Part shown: positions 22,276-32,313 of the stretch, in pieces
Layout: every line of letters starts with the position of its first letter
Position numbering within the stretch: the stretch's first letter is position 1
Source of the DNA: Alentia gelatinosa
Taxonomy: Eukaryota; Annelida; Polychaeta; Phyllodocida; Polynoidae
Assembly: GCA_950022655.1 (NCBI GenBank)
Contig: OX465583.1
Location: 13,663,298-13,727,297, forward strand
Reading direction: 5' to 3'
DNA length: 64,000 nt
Made by a program: the position numbers and the translations under genes
The notes under the pieces: generated by a model
What the model saw: the letters and a program-made list of their open reading frames with translations, nothing else
What the model was told of the DNA's origin: nothing
Databases searched by the model: none

Positions 22276-22817
22276 GGGTTCACTCTTTATGTGCGATACG
22301 ATGGCTGGACGATACCATCTATCGAACGATGTACGAACTTCGTTATGATGCATGGCCAAGTTTGTTACATAAAATAGATCAGGGAGAACATGAATCGTTC
22401 GCACAAATTGTTGTACGTTTGACATACATCCTACGGGACGATAGGTCTAGTATATGTAAGCTATGACCCTCCCCCCCCCCCCTCATATCATACACACACA
22501 TGCACCTTCATACATTCATTGAGCTCCGAAGTGTGACCTCCATACACACATACACTGCACCCCTTCACCTCATACCACACACGCTATAAGGTATATTGAT
22601 GAGGTTTATACAGTATATCAGTCACATAGGAGCACAACAATGTATATCATGAAAAGCTAATAAACTGCTTATATCTACAGTTTTTATCAATATCAATACA
22701 TGTCTGACATGTAAAGACATTGAGACCTTCAATTTCATCTTATCAAACAAAGGTCGTGACTGTAGGGCTACAATTCTTATGTAACGATAAAAGCCCCTAG
22801 GATCATCCCACGAGCTT
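22276..22817. other. Intronic DNA with simple-sequence patches
   Basis: A C-rich run lies at about 22,471-22,482, followed by CACACA-rich DNA. No gene recognised. The open frame at 22,194-22,466 runs through the G homopolymer and is not credible. Confidence 0.4.
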
Positions 22818-23213
22818 TTATTAAAGCGTGCTTGTACGTCCTATATACATCGCCTAGAGGTGAAAATGGTCCCATATAAACTTTCAGGGTACTACATAGA
22901 AACTATCCCTTCACTATCTGCATGCTATTCACTGTGATATTGGGAATGGAGCAGGGTGCCAGTATCTCAGGGTCTCAGAGGCATGCCCAGCTGACCATGA
23001 CCAATCACTCAAGACCGAAATACCTCACTGACCCCACTGGTGCTTGATATATTTGGATACTAGACTCAGGCAGTTGTAGAAATGGCAAGTCGACTGGGTG
23101 CAAGTGGGTCCAAGAAAACAATCTATAGACTGAATGTAACCCAAACCTTTTATTGTTATCCATTTATGATTGCATGCTCATTCATCAATGATGAACATAC
23201 TATTTGCTCCTAG
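22818..23213 (+). mobile_element. Helitron-like repeat family H, copy 4
   Basis: Full length: TTATTAAAGCGTGCTTG start, inner CCCTTCACTATCTGCATGC and GCCCAGCTGACCATGACC. The 3' end has the perfect 7-bp palindrome TTCATCA-A-TGATGAA followed by CATACTATTTGCTCCTAG and T. This is the best example of the Helitron-like 3' end in the window. Confidence 0.6.
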
Positions 23214-25049
23214 TAGTATTTTACGATGATCATACGCCCTTTATGAAACAATGCCATGTTTGTAGAAGTCAGCTGGAAGTACTATTCAACACTTATAGAT
23301 GACCTTAATGATGGTTAATCCTGTCTTAACAAGTGAACTTAAGCAATATTAAACGATAACCCTTTTACGAGGTACAAAAAAGGAACTTCATAAACGATCC
23401 TAGATTATTCAACAGGCCCTAGGATATAGTTATCGGGATATCATCCATAGAGTATGAGTTACCGTACTCGAATGCCAGTTGGGAACGAGTTCCTAATGTT
23501 TGCCACAGCCAAATAATAACTCTTTCTTAAATTCCATCCTTTATCATGGGGGGCGAAGTTGGAACTTACTGTCGCCCATTACTAGAAATATTCCTACTTA
23601 TAAGGAGTTTAAGGGTATATAAAAAAACTGTATGTATGAAAGATCCCTCTGCTCGTAGAAGGGTGACTATTACTTTTGAGACGTGATCATCTTGCTATTA
23701 AATCTGTGTGATGAGGATCTCTGAGGTACCTTCTTGTAGTTTGTGTCTAAATTCTCTTATACATTGTATACCTAGTCAATTTAACATGTAACTGTAACAC
23801 ATATTCAAAGTTGAGTGATTCAGTTTTGTTATGGCATCTTGTCACATATCTCTTTGTTTGTTGGGAGGCCCTGCAATGAAAAACAGCCTATTATAAGGCT
23901 GACGCAATCGGCCACTTTATTTGATGCAACTGGATTTACTGATACTTTGTACTACCTATGTGTATGTTTTAGCATCAATAAAGAAAATTTGAAAAGAAAA
24001 AGAAAAAATAGCCTATGGACATTTTTATAAGGTAAAGGGGCGATGCTCTATGTAGAAGTCAGCTGGCTGTACCCGCGCCCACCAGCTGGCGCCACCCCCT
24101 GATCGGTCAGTCTCTCCCGACACTACAAGCTCCACCCGACGTCTCCCTAATGGGGAGAGTTCAGGAGGCCATCTCCACCGCCTGTCCGTGCCGACCACTC
24201 ACACGAGGCTGACCACCATTACACTGGCCACCAGAGCTGCACTACATTAGCTCTGGTCGGGTTAAACCCGTGGCTGCCTTAACCCAGTAGCAGGAACTGT
24301 TTGTTACTCTCCTACCAGACCTTTTGTACTACTTGTACTACTATACGTGGAGAGTGTGTTTAGCCATAACCTCGAAGCCAATTTACCATTTTGATATGTC
24401 CTTTTGTGTATATTTTTAGAATAAAAAAAACATGAAGCTTGACTTAATTATCAATTTGTGAATCAAGTATTTCTGCTTTTAGAGGCTACATAGAACAAAA
24501 CAACATAGTTTGAGTCGCACACAGAGTGATCCCGTGTGGGATTTAACCCGACCAACCCCTATATAGCAGACAGGGGTTGGTTGCCAAACTAACCACCATC
24601 GACTGGTGCTACGTAGTTCCACCACACGACACCAGGCGTCGCTGACAGCCGCCGACCGCCGTCACACATCGATTTGCTCCTCAGAGCCTCTTGTTCGGAC
24701 ACTGGCATTTCGTATGGCTTCCGATGTGGCTTCGAAAGTAGCTCGGGCTTTCTGCAGGGGTTTTAGTGGCTGGGCTTTTACAGTGACTGTCAATTCCAAA
24801 TGGCCGTGTCTCCTTTCAGGGAGAAGCTTTCATCGCGATGCTCAGTGTAAATTAGCTCAAACACTTACATTGAGCTTAAGGGGAGTGTGCTTTGTATCAT
24901 GATGTGACAGTGATACACCAAGCTGAGGTGTTCACTCTAAGGGTATGCTCTGGTGTGCTTTTCTAGGCGTTCTCCTGGGTCCTTTAAGTCGACCACCTTT
25001 ACAGAAGTATAGAGTGAAATCAGTACTATCTAACCTGATCTGATTCAGC
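23214..25049. other. Intronic DNA with retroposon-like tails, no exon supported
   Basis: A CATCAATAAAGAAAATTTG A-rich end near 23,973-24,010 suggests a plus-strand retroposed 3' end. A GC-rich stretch at 24,060-24,330 has GAGCTGCACTAC / AGCTC inverted words and no credible exon. CATAGAGTATGAGTTACCG at about 23,448 is a stray half of a two-hairpin element. Confidence 0.4.
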
Positions 25050-25080
25050 CCTGAAGAAGGCCACACCGCCAGCCGAAATG
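25050..25080 (+). ncRNA. Hammerhead-ribozyme-like core motif
   Basis: CCTGAAGAAGGCC, loop, AGCCGAAATGTC reads as CUGANGA - stem II - GAAA. A possible but imperfect stem III is AUGUC with GAC about ten bases later. About 190 bp downstream AATAAAGAATTTTAAAAAAA resembles a retroelement 3' end, as beside the 11.77 kb motif but with order reversed. Degenerate; catalytic ability unproven. Confidence 0.35.
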
Positions 25081-25568
25081 TCGAAACAAGACTATAGTTA
25101 TCTCAAACAATACAAATTAACTGATGTAACAACAAGTATCAACATTAAAAATTGGATATCAATCTCTTTGATGGGTGGTTTGTTGATTTTACACAACAGA
25201 GTACTATTGAAGTACTTTTCAAGTCAACACTCATAATGGAAGAACTGGACCTCTCCAGAATTTGATAATAAAGAATTTTAAAAAAATCGAAAACAAAATC
25301 ATTACAATAGTCCTGTTTTTCCTGTTGACGGTAAAAGAGCTCTCTGCCCTGTCTTAGTGATAGCTGCAGCAGTTAATTGAATCTACCTGATGTCTCTGAA
25401 AATTCAACTCTATAATGCAGGAAATTGGGTTCTTCGAGTCAAGGAACTGGTACTCCCAGCTGTTTTTCAGTCCTACACGTATAATATCAGCTGCTGTTTT
25501 TTCAGGTATTTTTGAACTGTAGTTTTAGAGACTCACGCTAGTTTGAGAAATTGCCCCAATGTATCTTT

Positions 25569-25800
25569 CCCGGCGTTTACACTAGACGATTATAGGCGGC
25601 AATTCTTGAATTTTGCACCACCTGATGACATTCAGCTGTCAATGGCTAGACATCGGTACATATAAAAAGTGAGAACACTTGAGGAAATTCTTGGGTTGAT
25701 AACTATTGCAGCCGATATTGCGTTATCGAGCACCACCTAACGACTATTGGCTAGACGATATAAAGTCGTCATGTGTAAGTCGTCTAGTGTAAACGCCGGG
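25569..25800. mobile_element. Short foldback element (CCCGGCGTTTACACTAGACGA ends)
   Basis: The 21-bp terminal inverted repeats are perfect, and related CTAGACxx words recur inside. The form of the end, a GC clamp then TTTACACTAG, resembles Harbinger-type termini, but the flanks (TTT and TAA) give no clear duplication. It lies inside the intron. Confidence 0.7.
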
Positions 25801-26448
25801 TAATTAGAATAATATTCTTTGAAAAAGATTTAGTTTTATTACTCTTGATCAGGTCCCCATTGTTTTTTCTCCCTGTTGATCCCATCATCTCAGCTGGCTT
25901 CGCAGTTAACTATGCCTTGCTCTTAGGAGAAATGGTACGGGTGCGCATTAGTTTAAGGAAGAACGTCCTTTCTGGCGCAAGTTGGATTCAAAAGCTTTGG
26001 TGCTACACAGCATATAGTTACTGTTCCCTGTGCGCTGCCATTTTGCACCCTGAGTAAGTGTTCGTCACTACTGAAAGCACAAAAGATGGTGAGAGATAAA
26101 AGAGAATTGTCAGAATTCTAGCCTCCTTCAGATGTGTGATTGGAGCATTTCATGTGAGAACAACCATGTCCTGGAAGTCATCCTACACTGGGAGGAGTAT
26201 AAAGAGACAAGGAAAGCAAGGTAAAACTTTCAAAGTCAATTAAATTTCATATGAACAAAGAGCCACAGTACAGCGTCTGTCCCCTGAATGGTGGCGTCAT
26301 ACTATCGGGCACCTGGTGACTGCTTCATGAACTATCACTTGCTCTGTCCCCTAAAGGGTAGTCACCAGCTTGGAGCTAAATGGATATGGAGGAGAGCTTT
26401 CTGATCGAAATAGGGATCGATCATTTGAAACCATGAGAAGATATCATA

Positions 26449-26595
<147 letters not shown>

Positions 26596-26683
26596 TATGT
26601 GCGTATGAAAATGTCCTTTTACACAGTAAAGAGAGAAAGGTAGGATATGGACCTATCTGTTGTGTTCACGAGTAGTTCAATAG

Positions 26684-27345
26684 GAAACTGCCAGAGAATA
26701 GTGCCAATAAAAGCCTCGTCCTGCGGAGGCACGCAAGCATCATGGCCGCCCGCCAGCCAGGCTCTGGTTGCCGGTCGGCGGTGGGGGATCAGGGAATTCC
26801 CCAGCAGTTGGATGCTGGGGACCAGCATGCTGCTGGTACCGACCTGTCCGCAGACTAAGTGTCAGTGCTGGTGTCGTGACAACCTGTGGTGGAAGTGGGG
26901 CACCGCCTCCCCACACAACACACACTCTCACCCCTCGACACACAATGCTAAAACAAACCTCAGCCGAGACCTGGGAAACGATTATGTTTCTGGCACTGGT
27001 CCCTTGTATCGCTGCCACAAAGACGTAGCAGTATTATGCTATTATTTCTGTAACTGTTGTCATAGGGGAAACTGGTCAAGGCGTTGGACATGTGTAGCTT
27101 TGCTAGAAATTCGTGATACTGAACGTATAAATTCTGTGGATGCGTTACAACCCTATTATTAAAATTAACAATACAAGTGGTCTATCTGAACACATGGCAT
27201 AGCCAAGAAAACCAGTTGTATATCAACTGAGGCTTATTGCCACTTTATTGATTTACACATATGTTGCTACATTGTACAAAACCAAGGAAGGAACATACTG
27301 TATACCTTATCAATTGAAATCAATAAAGAAATCTTACCCAAAAAA
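26684..27345 (+). CDS. Candidate 3'-terminal exon of a plus-strand gene (weak)
   Basis: After a possible acceptor CACGAGTAGTTCAATAG, one frame reads LPENSANKSLVLRRHASIMA, then a GC- and CpG-rich part ending AAGTDLSAD with TAA at 26,856. About 490 bp of possible 3' UTR follows, ending in AATAAAG (about 27,320) and an A run at 27,339-27,347. Alternatively translation starts at the internal ATG at about 26,742 (good Kozak G at +4), giving 38 residues. It would be a gene nested in the intron of the minus-strand gene, or a retroposed copy. Another frame stays open to 27,162 but looks less protein-like. No family recognised. Confidence 0.22.
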
Positions 27346-27347
27346 AA

Positions 27348-27960
27348 CCGTTCAATACTTGAGGCACCCCATTTCTTGATTTACCTCCCATTTTGAAGGC
27401 AATTTATAGCTGAACCGGTCTGCTATTGCTATAATTCTCAGCTGGAGTGTGAAGTGTGTAATCCTATGGCAACGTAAAGGCGAGATCTTGCCAGATGTTC
27501 TCCATCTGCTTATTGATTTTGAGCCCTTATAAGGTGTGAAATACCGATAATTGGACATCATATTATCCTCTGGTAATACCCCTTCTACCACACATACAGC
27601 AAAGCAACACTCAGGGTAATACTACAGTGAGATGTACCTCATAGAGCCAGGATTGCTGGAAGGTATTGTGGCGCCGTCGCACTATAGACCGCCGAAAACC
27701 AGGGGCCTGTTTAATAATCTAGGATCGTACATGAAGACCCTTTTCTGTATTTACGTTCGTTCGCTAAGACAGTCTTGGCCGTCCATAAGTGTTGAATAAA
27801 GTTGACCCAAATCGTCCCTGGGTCTCCTGGGACTCAAGTCCCAACTGTGTACATTACTCTACATCTATCTCTCCCCCTAACGATTGACAGGGTCGTCAAA
27901 CTGATACAGCATAGAAAGAGTCATTGGTAAACATATACATAATATCACTATGCTTTTGAT
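27348..27960. other. Intronic DNA, no gene recognised
   Basis: Nothing repeat-like or coding could be supported in this stretch. Confidence 0.4.
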
Positions 27961-27965
27961 CTAAG

Positions 27966-28045
27966 AGGCCGTATTCTCCACGTAAGCAAAACTACGAGCG
28001 ATAGCGAGGAGTATTGCGTAGTGTCAACTACAAGGAGAATACGGC
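27966..28045. mobile_element. Solo hairpin (GGCCGTATTCTCC arms)
   Basis: GCCGTATTCTCC pairs with GGAGAATACGGC around an inner CTACGAGCGATAGCGAGGAG loop. The loop style matches hairpin 1 of two-hairpin elements. About 150 bp further, 28,196-28,330 carries CCGTATTCTACT repeats and CCATAGGCTTAGTATGGGAC, a degenerate hairpin-2 core, so the two may be remnants of one element sharing the CCGTATTCT word. Confidence 0.5.
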
Positions 28046-28523
28046 TACACAGATAAAAATCATGGTAATGCTGTATCTATCACTCACCTTTCGACTAATT
28101 ATTAGAAACAAATCTTGATTAGAAACTCGACGTAGGTGCAGTGCATTGTTTATATAAAATAGTTCCTAAAGTGTCCGTGAGGTAGCAGAGAGGGCCGTAT
28201 TCTACTAAGTAGAATACGCCTTTCCGTATTCTACTCGGTAGCGATCTGTAGGCTCCATAGGCTTAGTATGGGACTCTACATTAGGTTTGTATTTTTTCTG
28301 GGGTATTGTACACTTTGGTATCGCGGATCCCTCCGTGTACAATAAGAGACTTGAGTCTCTATTCAATGAAAACTACTCCATATTAAGTGGGTAATAAAAA
28401 CTAATATAGGAACTACTAGCGGTCCGTCTCCGTCACAGGGTTGTACTACATGCATGTAACCGTCCATATGGAGTGCTGGGTGTTTCCACCTGGTGTACAG
28501 GTGTGTCTGGGGGCCTCACTCAC

Positions 28524-28644
28524 CGCCGAGGTTCACCATCTCCTGCAGCTCCTGCACCACGCCCAGGTACTCCTCAGACTGGTAAAAGGTCCTCCGGCGT
28601 AAGACCCGCAGAGCCATTACGGTGATGGAAGGTGAGAAGGGCAT
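28524..28644 (-). CDS. First coding exon of an unidentified gene
   Basis: The frame opens after an in-frame TGA (28,690) and has two in-frame starts. ATG at 28,644 gives MPFSPSITV before the second; ATG at 28,617 has the stronger context (G at -3 and +4) and gives MALRVLRRRTFYQSEEYLGV then VQELQEMVNLG. The donor GGCG before GTGAGTGAG (28,524) is near-consensus and leaves one base, which with the first two bases of exon 2 makes Gly. The peptide is basic then amphipathic-helical (YLGVVQELQEMV), perhaps a short coiled coil or docking helix. No signal peptide or transmembrane segment. The intron to exon 2 is 13.6 kb. The promoter and any non-coding first exon were not identified; a GC-rich block 2.4 kb upstream is a candidate. 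Confidence 0.75.
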
Positions 28645-28848
28645 GATGAGAGTAGCCTCAGCTTCACGGGTCTGTACTACACTGACACCTCACCGTATCC
28701 CGGGATCGTCAGCGGACGTCGTCACGCATGTTGTGGCATTCAGCAGAGCATGACCACTGGTGCCAAGCAACACCCAAATGGGCTGATTCCACCGGCATGA
28801 TATTTTTTGTCTATCAAGGTCGGGCTGTGTCTTGTAGCACCTTGCTGC

Positions 28849-29317
28849 ATTAGGTACTAAATGGATATATCTTTATGTTATGGGTATGGGTATGTAGATA
28901 CACGCTGCCAATGTGTTTTCTATGGACACTTTGATCATGTGGATATATATCTGTATGTTACGGCTATGTAGATACATGCTGCCTATGTGTTCTCTATGGA
29001 CACTACACATTAGGTGGTTATATCTGTATGTTAAGGGTATGTCGATATACGATGCCCATGTGTTTTTCTACGGACACTATGTATGAGGTGGATATATCTG
29101 TTTGCTCCGGGTAAGTAGATACACGCTGCCCATGTGTTTTCTATGGGCACTTTGTATTAGGTGGATATATCTGTATGTTCCGGGTATGGTGATACGCACT
29201 CCCTATGTGTTTTATAGGGACACTATGCATTAGGTGGATATATCTGTATGCTCCGGGTATGTAGATACATGCTGCCCATGTGTTTTCTATGGACACTTTG
29301 TATTAGGTGGATAATTA
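28849..29317. repeat. 73-bp tandem array derived from a two-hairpin element
   Basis: About 6.4 units carrying GGGTATGTAGATACACGCTG, CCATGTGTTTTCTATGGACA and CTTTGTATTAGGTGGATA. The array ends in TATTAGGTGGATAAT. The same sequence occurs once as the right half of hairpin 2 in the element at 50,588-50,912, including its terminus GGTGGATAA. The last array unit thus ends exactly like the mobile element, suggesting amplification from it. It lies just upstream of the first coding exon of the minus-strand gene. Confidence 0.8.
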
Positions 29318-29893
29318 ATACCGACATTTGTGACTTGAGGATATTTCCAGCCGATTGTAACCAAGTCTCATTGGGAGATACTTCTCAGGCTTCACACTAC
29401 ATGGCGCCATGTATAATGCAGGAAGTGCCAAGTACATGGGTGTGCACATGAAGTTAGGTCAACACTGTGGGTACCGAGGAGGGTTATTGTTCCTGGAGAA
29501 GTGTAAATGTTCCTCTGTTTGTCTACCATGGGCACGAGGTATGAGTAGCAGATACATGCTCCCTGCTCGGAATGGGCAAAGACCAGAGATTGGCACGTCT
29601 TCTGAGGCCAGGGGTGTCATCTAGGGTCAGGGAAGAAACCTGAAATACTTTGTATGCGCATTTTCCTGCCACGGAGAGACCAGAATATTGTCAGCCATGG
29701 AATGGGGCTGAGGGTCTGTGGGGAAGTTCAAACCACTGTTTTATTGGAGCTGTTTTATAAATGAGGCTAGATTAATACTTAGGCCATGGACAGTTGGTTA
29801 AGGCTGGTTTGAAACTGCTCGAGACAATTCCTCTATCAAGGGAGATTTTTTTTTTCAACCCTGGTCTGTGGTGATTCCCATTTGACTTTGACC
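29318..29893. other. Intergenic with fragment of the GTCAGTTGGGG repeat
   Basis: About 29,614-29,745 matches the fragment near 6.8-7.0 kb (CATGGAATGGGGCTGAGGGT, GTTCAAACCACTGTTTTATTG). Here the G run is only four bases long. No gene recognised. Confidence 0.45.
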
Positions 29894-30259
29894 TTATCCT
29901 ACCCCCAATAAAAAACCGCGATAGACTTAACATAGGGAAATTGTATATGGCAGGCCGTGACATAAAGTGTTTTTTATGCCACCAGAGTAATAACAATATT
30001 GACCAATCAGAGAGAAGGATGTCAGCTACTATGAAAAAAGTTCTGTTGGTCGTTGACTCAATATTTATCTTTTAACAGTAATACAAAAGCATAGATGGGG
30101 TAGGATAAATACGAAACCGAACTCGAGTTAGACTTGTCAATGTCTATGCCACTCTGGTCAGGTCTGCTCCTCACTACACTTGGTTACGCCTCGTGTAGTA
30201 ATACACGACCTTCCCGTCGTGGCATAAACATTGTCAAGTCTAACTCTCGTTCGGTTTCT
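29894..30259 (-). mobile_element. Two-hairpin element, type F3
   Basis: Hairpin 2 runs from TTATCCTACCCCCAATA with GATAGACTTAACATAGGG to GGGGTAGGATAAA. Hairpin 1 runs from GAAACCGAACTCGAGTTAG to its inverse ending TCGGTTTC, with TTGGTTACGCCTCGTG in the loop. TGGCATAAAC in hairpin 1 and TGACATAAAG / TTATGCCAC in hairpin 2 share the type word. 49,686-50,050 is a near-identical copy in the opposite orientation. Confidence 0.8.
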
Positions 30260-30999
30260 ACTAATTATCCCCCTGCTGGTCTGCCATGTTGGTGAGCAGC
30301 TTGACCTAGATTACATGACCTGAATCGAAACTCAGTAAATGAGGAGCAAACCCAATGTGTCAAAACTTCCAAAGGCTACTCAGTCGAGGACAGAGTATAA
30401 TGCTTTTAGGGGAAATGATAAACTTGCTTCTGAATTTGTAAAATCCTCCTGAATTTGGTTCTGAAAATGTCAAATGGTTCTACCACGAGGAAGCCACTGC
30501 TGGTACCCAGCGAGAGCTACATCTCTGTTGGCTTCCCACCGACCAGTAACAAGAAGTAGACTCAATAAGGAAAAGAAATTACAGATATTGGATATGACAA
30601 AGTGGATTTCCACAGAAAGATGGAAAACTAACATTTCTGTGAGGCATGTCCACACTGGTTTACGTTTAACCAAGTCTATAGGTTAACTATCAAAGGCAGA
30701 CAAAATATATTCCAGAGGTATGTGGCCCTTTCAATGGCAAACATTGTATGTAAAATTACAATAAATTGATGGAATCGTCTGACACAAATTTACGATTTTC
30801 CTTTTTATTTTTCAAACATTACCATATAATACGACAGAGTTCATATTCACGTCAATATATATAGATAAATATATATTGTGTTTATTATACTGGAGTTTGA
30901 CATACAACTGCTGTCATGCTGCTAACTATTTAGCATGTACCGTCATACTAATTCCTTTTAATAATGCATGATACAAGGCAACATGAGTATGTCCAGCCG
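30260..30999. other. Intergenic, no gene recognised
   Basis: No repeat family or coding signal could be supported here. Confidence 0.4.
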
Positions 31000-31244
31000 G
31001 TACAGATGGTGCCTGCCCACAGCCTGCTGTTGCCTGTCCGTCCCCAGACGGGAACCTAACCGCCCCTAACGCCGCCAGGTGGCTGCGACTGTCGTCAGTG
31101 GCGCCCCCTGGGGCCCTTTGTATCGTGTGCCCGTCAGTGTCGTGGGTAATGAAGCGCGCGGCAAACCGGCCGTGTGTGGGCGCGGGTCCCGGTAAGCGGC
31201 GCCAAATGACGTCTGCTCAACACCACAATCATTTCTACACCCCA
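31000..31244. promoter_or_regulatory. GC-rich block with two opposed CTCF-like sites
   Basis: A CpG-rich island in AT-rich DNA. CCGCCAGGTGGCTGC (31,072-31,086, plus) and GGCGCCCCCTGGGG (31,100-31,113, the minus-strand form of CCCCAGGGGGCGCC) both fit the vertebrate CTCF core consensus and point in opposite directions, 13 bp apart. AAATGACGTC (31,204-31,213) is CRE-like. Its place 2.4 kb upstream of the first coding exon makes it a candidate promoter or boundary. Binding is inferred from motif shape only. Confidence 0.35.
31151..31244 (+). repeat. 95-bp duplication, left copy
   Basis: The stretch with CCGTGTGTGGGCGCGGG, GGTAAGCGGCGCCAAATGAC and ATTTCTACACCC is repeated at 32,217-32,313. The two copies flank the nested element 31,251-32,164 in direct orientation. 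They are much longer than a target-site duplication. Confidence 0.8.
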
Positions 31245-31272
31245 CATTATAGAGAAAACCTTTGAAAGTTTA

Positions 31273-31682
31273 AAGCCTGCCCCCACCTACCACGATTATG
31301 GTCCCGATTGGCCTTACGACGGCCTTCCCGACACCATTCCGATTGTAGCTTGAGGTCTGGCAAAATCGTGGTAGGTGGAACAGGTTTCTGCGATTCCGTC
31401 TACAACAGCTCACGATTTGCTCAATGAAAACGCTAATCGTAGAGGTCCCGATAATTTCCAACATGTTGGAAATTTCGTAGCCTGTCGTATGGTATCATAG
31501 CCTATCGGCAAGATATCGTGGTCAGCGTTTATGTTATTGGTCCTCCCAAGGCGTTGCCACGCTCTACGATTTCAAACTGTTGGACCTATAGGGGACCTCC
31601 CGATAGGTCACGATTTCCCCATTTCAAATCGTAGCGATCGGGAAGCATGTCGTGGCCTATCATGGTAGGTGGGGGTCCCCTC
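31273..31682. mobile_element. Harbinger-like foldback element, nested, with TTA duplication
   Basis: TTA at 31,270-31,272 and 31,683-31,685 flank the insertion, and comparison with other F2 copies confirms the target was a single TTA in GTTTAGGGTC. Ends pair over CCCCCACCTACCACGA / TCATGGTAGGTGGGGG, with weaker outer bases. The interior holds recurring CGATxGG and TCGTAG words in both orientations. Confidence 0.8.
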
Positions 31683-31761
31683 TTAGGGTCTGAGCTCGTA
31701 TCCCATCGAGTTTAAATCGCGTAGTGATTCACAAGGCGAAACCGCGTATATTGCGTAGTGA

Positions 31762-31972
31762 TGTGATGGTTGTTGGTTGTTTGGTTTGATTTTACGTCCA
31801 GTCAACCATTATAGGTCCTTTCCAGATTTTCTCAAGGTTCTTTTACACCACTAGGGTGGTGATCGAATATATGTGATGAATTCAGGTAGAAATCTCGCCC
31901 CTACACATTTACCGAGGTGAGAGTTCTTTTACTTCCCACACCACATAGACATGGTATTAGAAGGATGGCCTG
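31762..31972 (-). mobile_element. tRNA-derived SINE, 5' truncated, nested, with target duplication
   Basis: The SINE tail and body (TTTAACGTCC-like tail on the plus side, GGTGAGAGTTCTTTTACTTCC) end at AAGGATGGCCTG, before the tRNA head. TGATGTGATGG occurs at both edges and matches one copy in the reconstructed F2 host, so an 11-bp target-site duplication is supported. Head truncation is typical of LINE-driven retroposition. Confidence 0.8.
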
Positions 31973-32216
31973 TGATGTGATGGGATTGAGCTCTGACCGT
32001 AAACTTGAATAGATTTCTGAATTTATCACACCCTTCACATTGACTAATGGGCTAACATTTGTGACATGATCCCCCATTGGAAATTTTTCCTAAATATCTC
32101 ACGGGCGTTAGATATGAGTTCCCAATGTTAAGTCTATGGAGAAAAGATACCAGGGGTGAGATAATATCAGGAAACGTCCTTACTATGGACGAAATGGTCC
32201 TCATTCGAGGTCAGTC

Positions 32217-32313
32217 GAAGTGCACGGCAGACCAGCCGTGTGTGGGCGCGGGCCTCGGTAAGCGGCGCCAAATGACGTCTTCTCAACAGCAGAGACAATC
32301 ATTTCTACACCCT
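32217..32313 (+). repeat. 95-bp duplication, right copy
   Basis: Direct copy of 31,151-31,244, with GGCCTCGG in place of GGTCCCGG and a few further changes and small indels. It keeps AAATGACGTC. It lacks the two CTCF-like motifs, which lie outside the duplicated part. Confidence 0.8.

Larger units (their letters stand above)
31251..32164 (+). mobile_element. Two-hairpin element, type F2, carrying two insertions
   Basis: F2 sequence resumes after each interruption: AGAGAAAACCTTTGAAAGTT, then (after 31,682) AGGGTCTGAGCTCGTATCCC with loop CACAAGGCGAAACCGCGT, then (after about 31,972) GGGATTGAGCTCTGACC and a complete hairpin 2 ending GGGGTGAGATAA. Without the insertions it would be about 290 bp, as other F2 copies. 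Both insertions fall in hairpin 1. Confidence 0.85.

Noticed and set aside
22194..22466. 90-codon frame through a poly-G tract
   Set aside because: It crosses a homopolymer run and the junction of a broken mobile element.
31151..31244. 95-bp duplicate as a conserved exon with donor GGTAAG
   Set aside because: No acceptor or consistent reading frame in either copy; the duplicates flank a mobile element.
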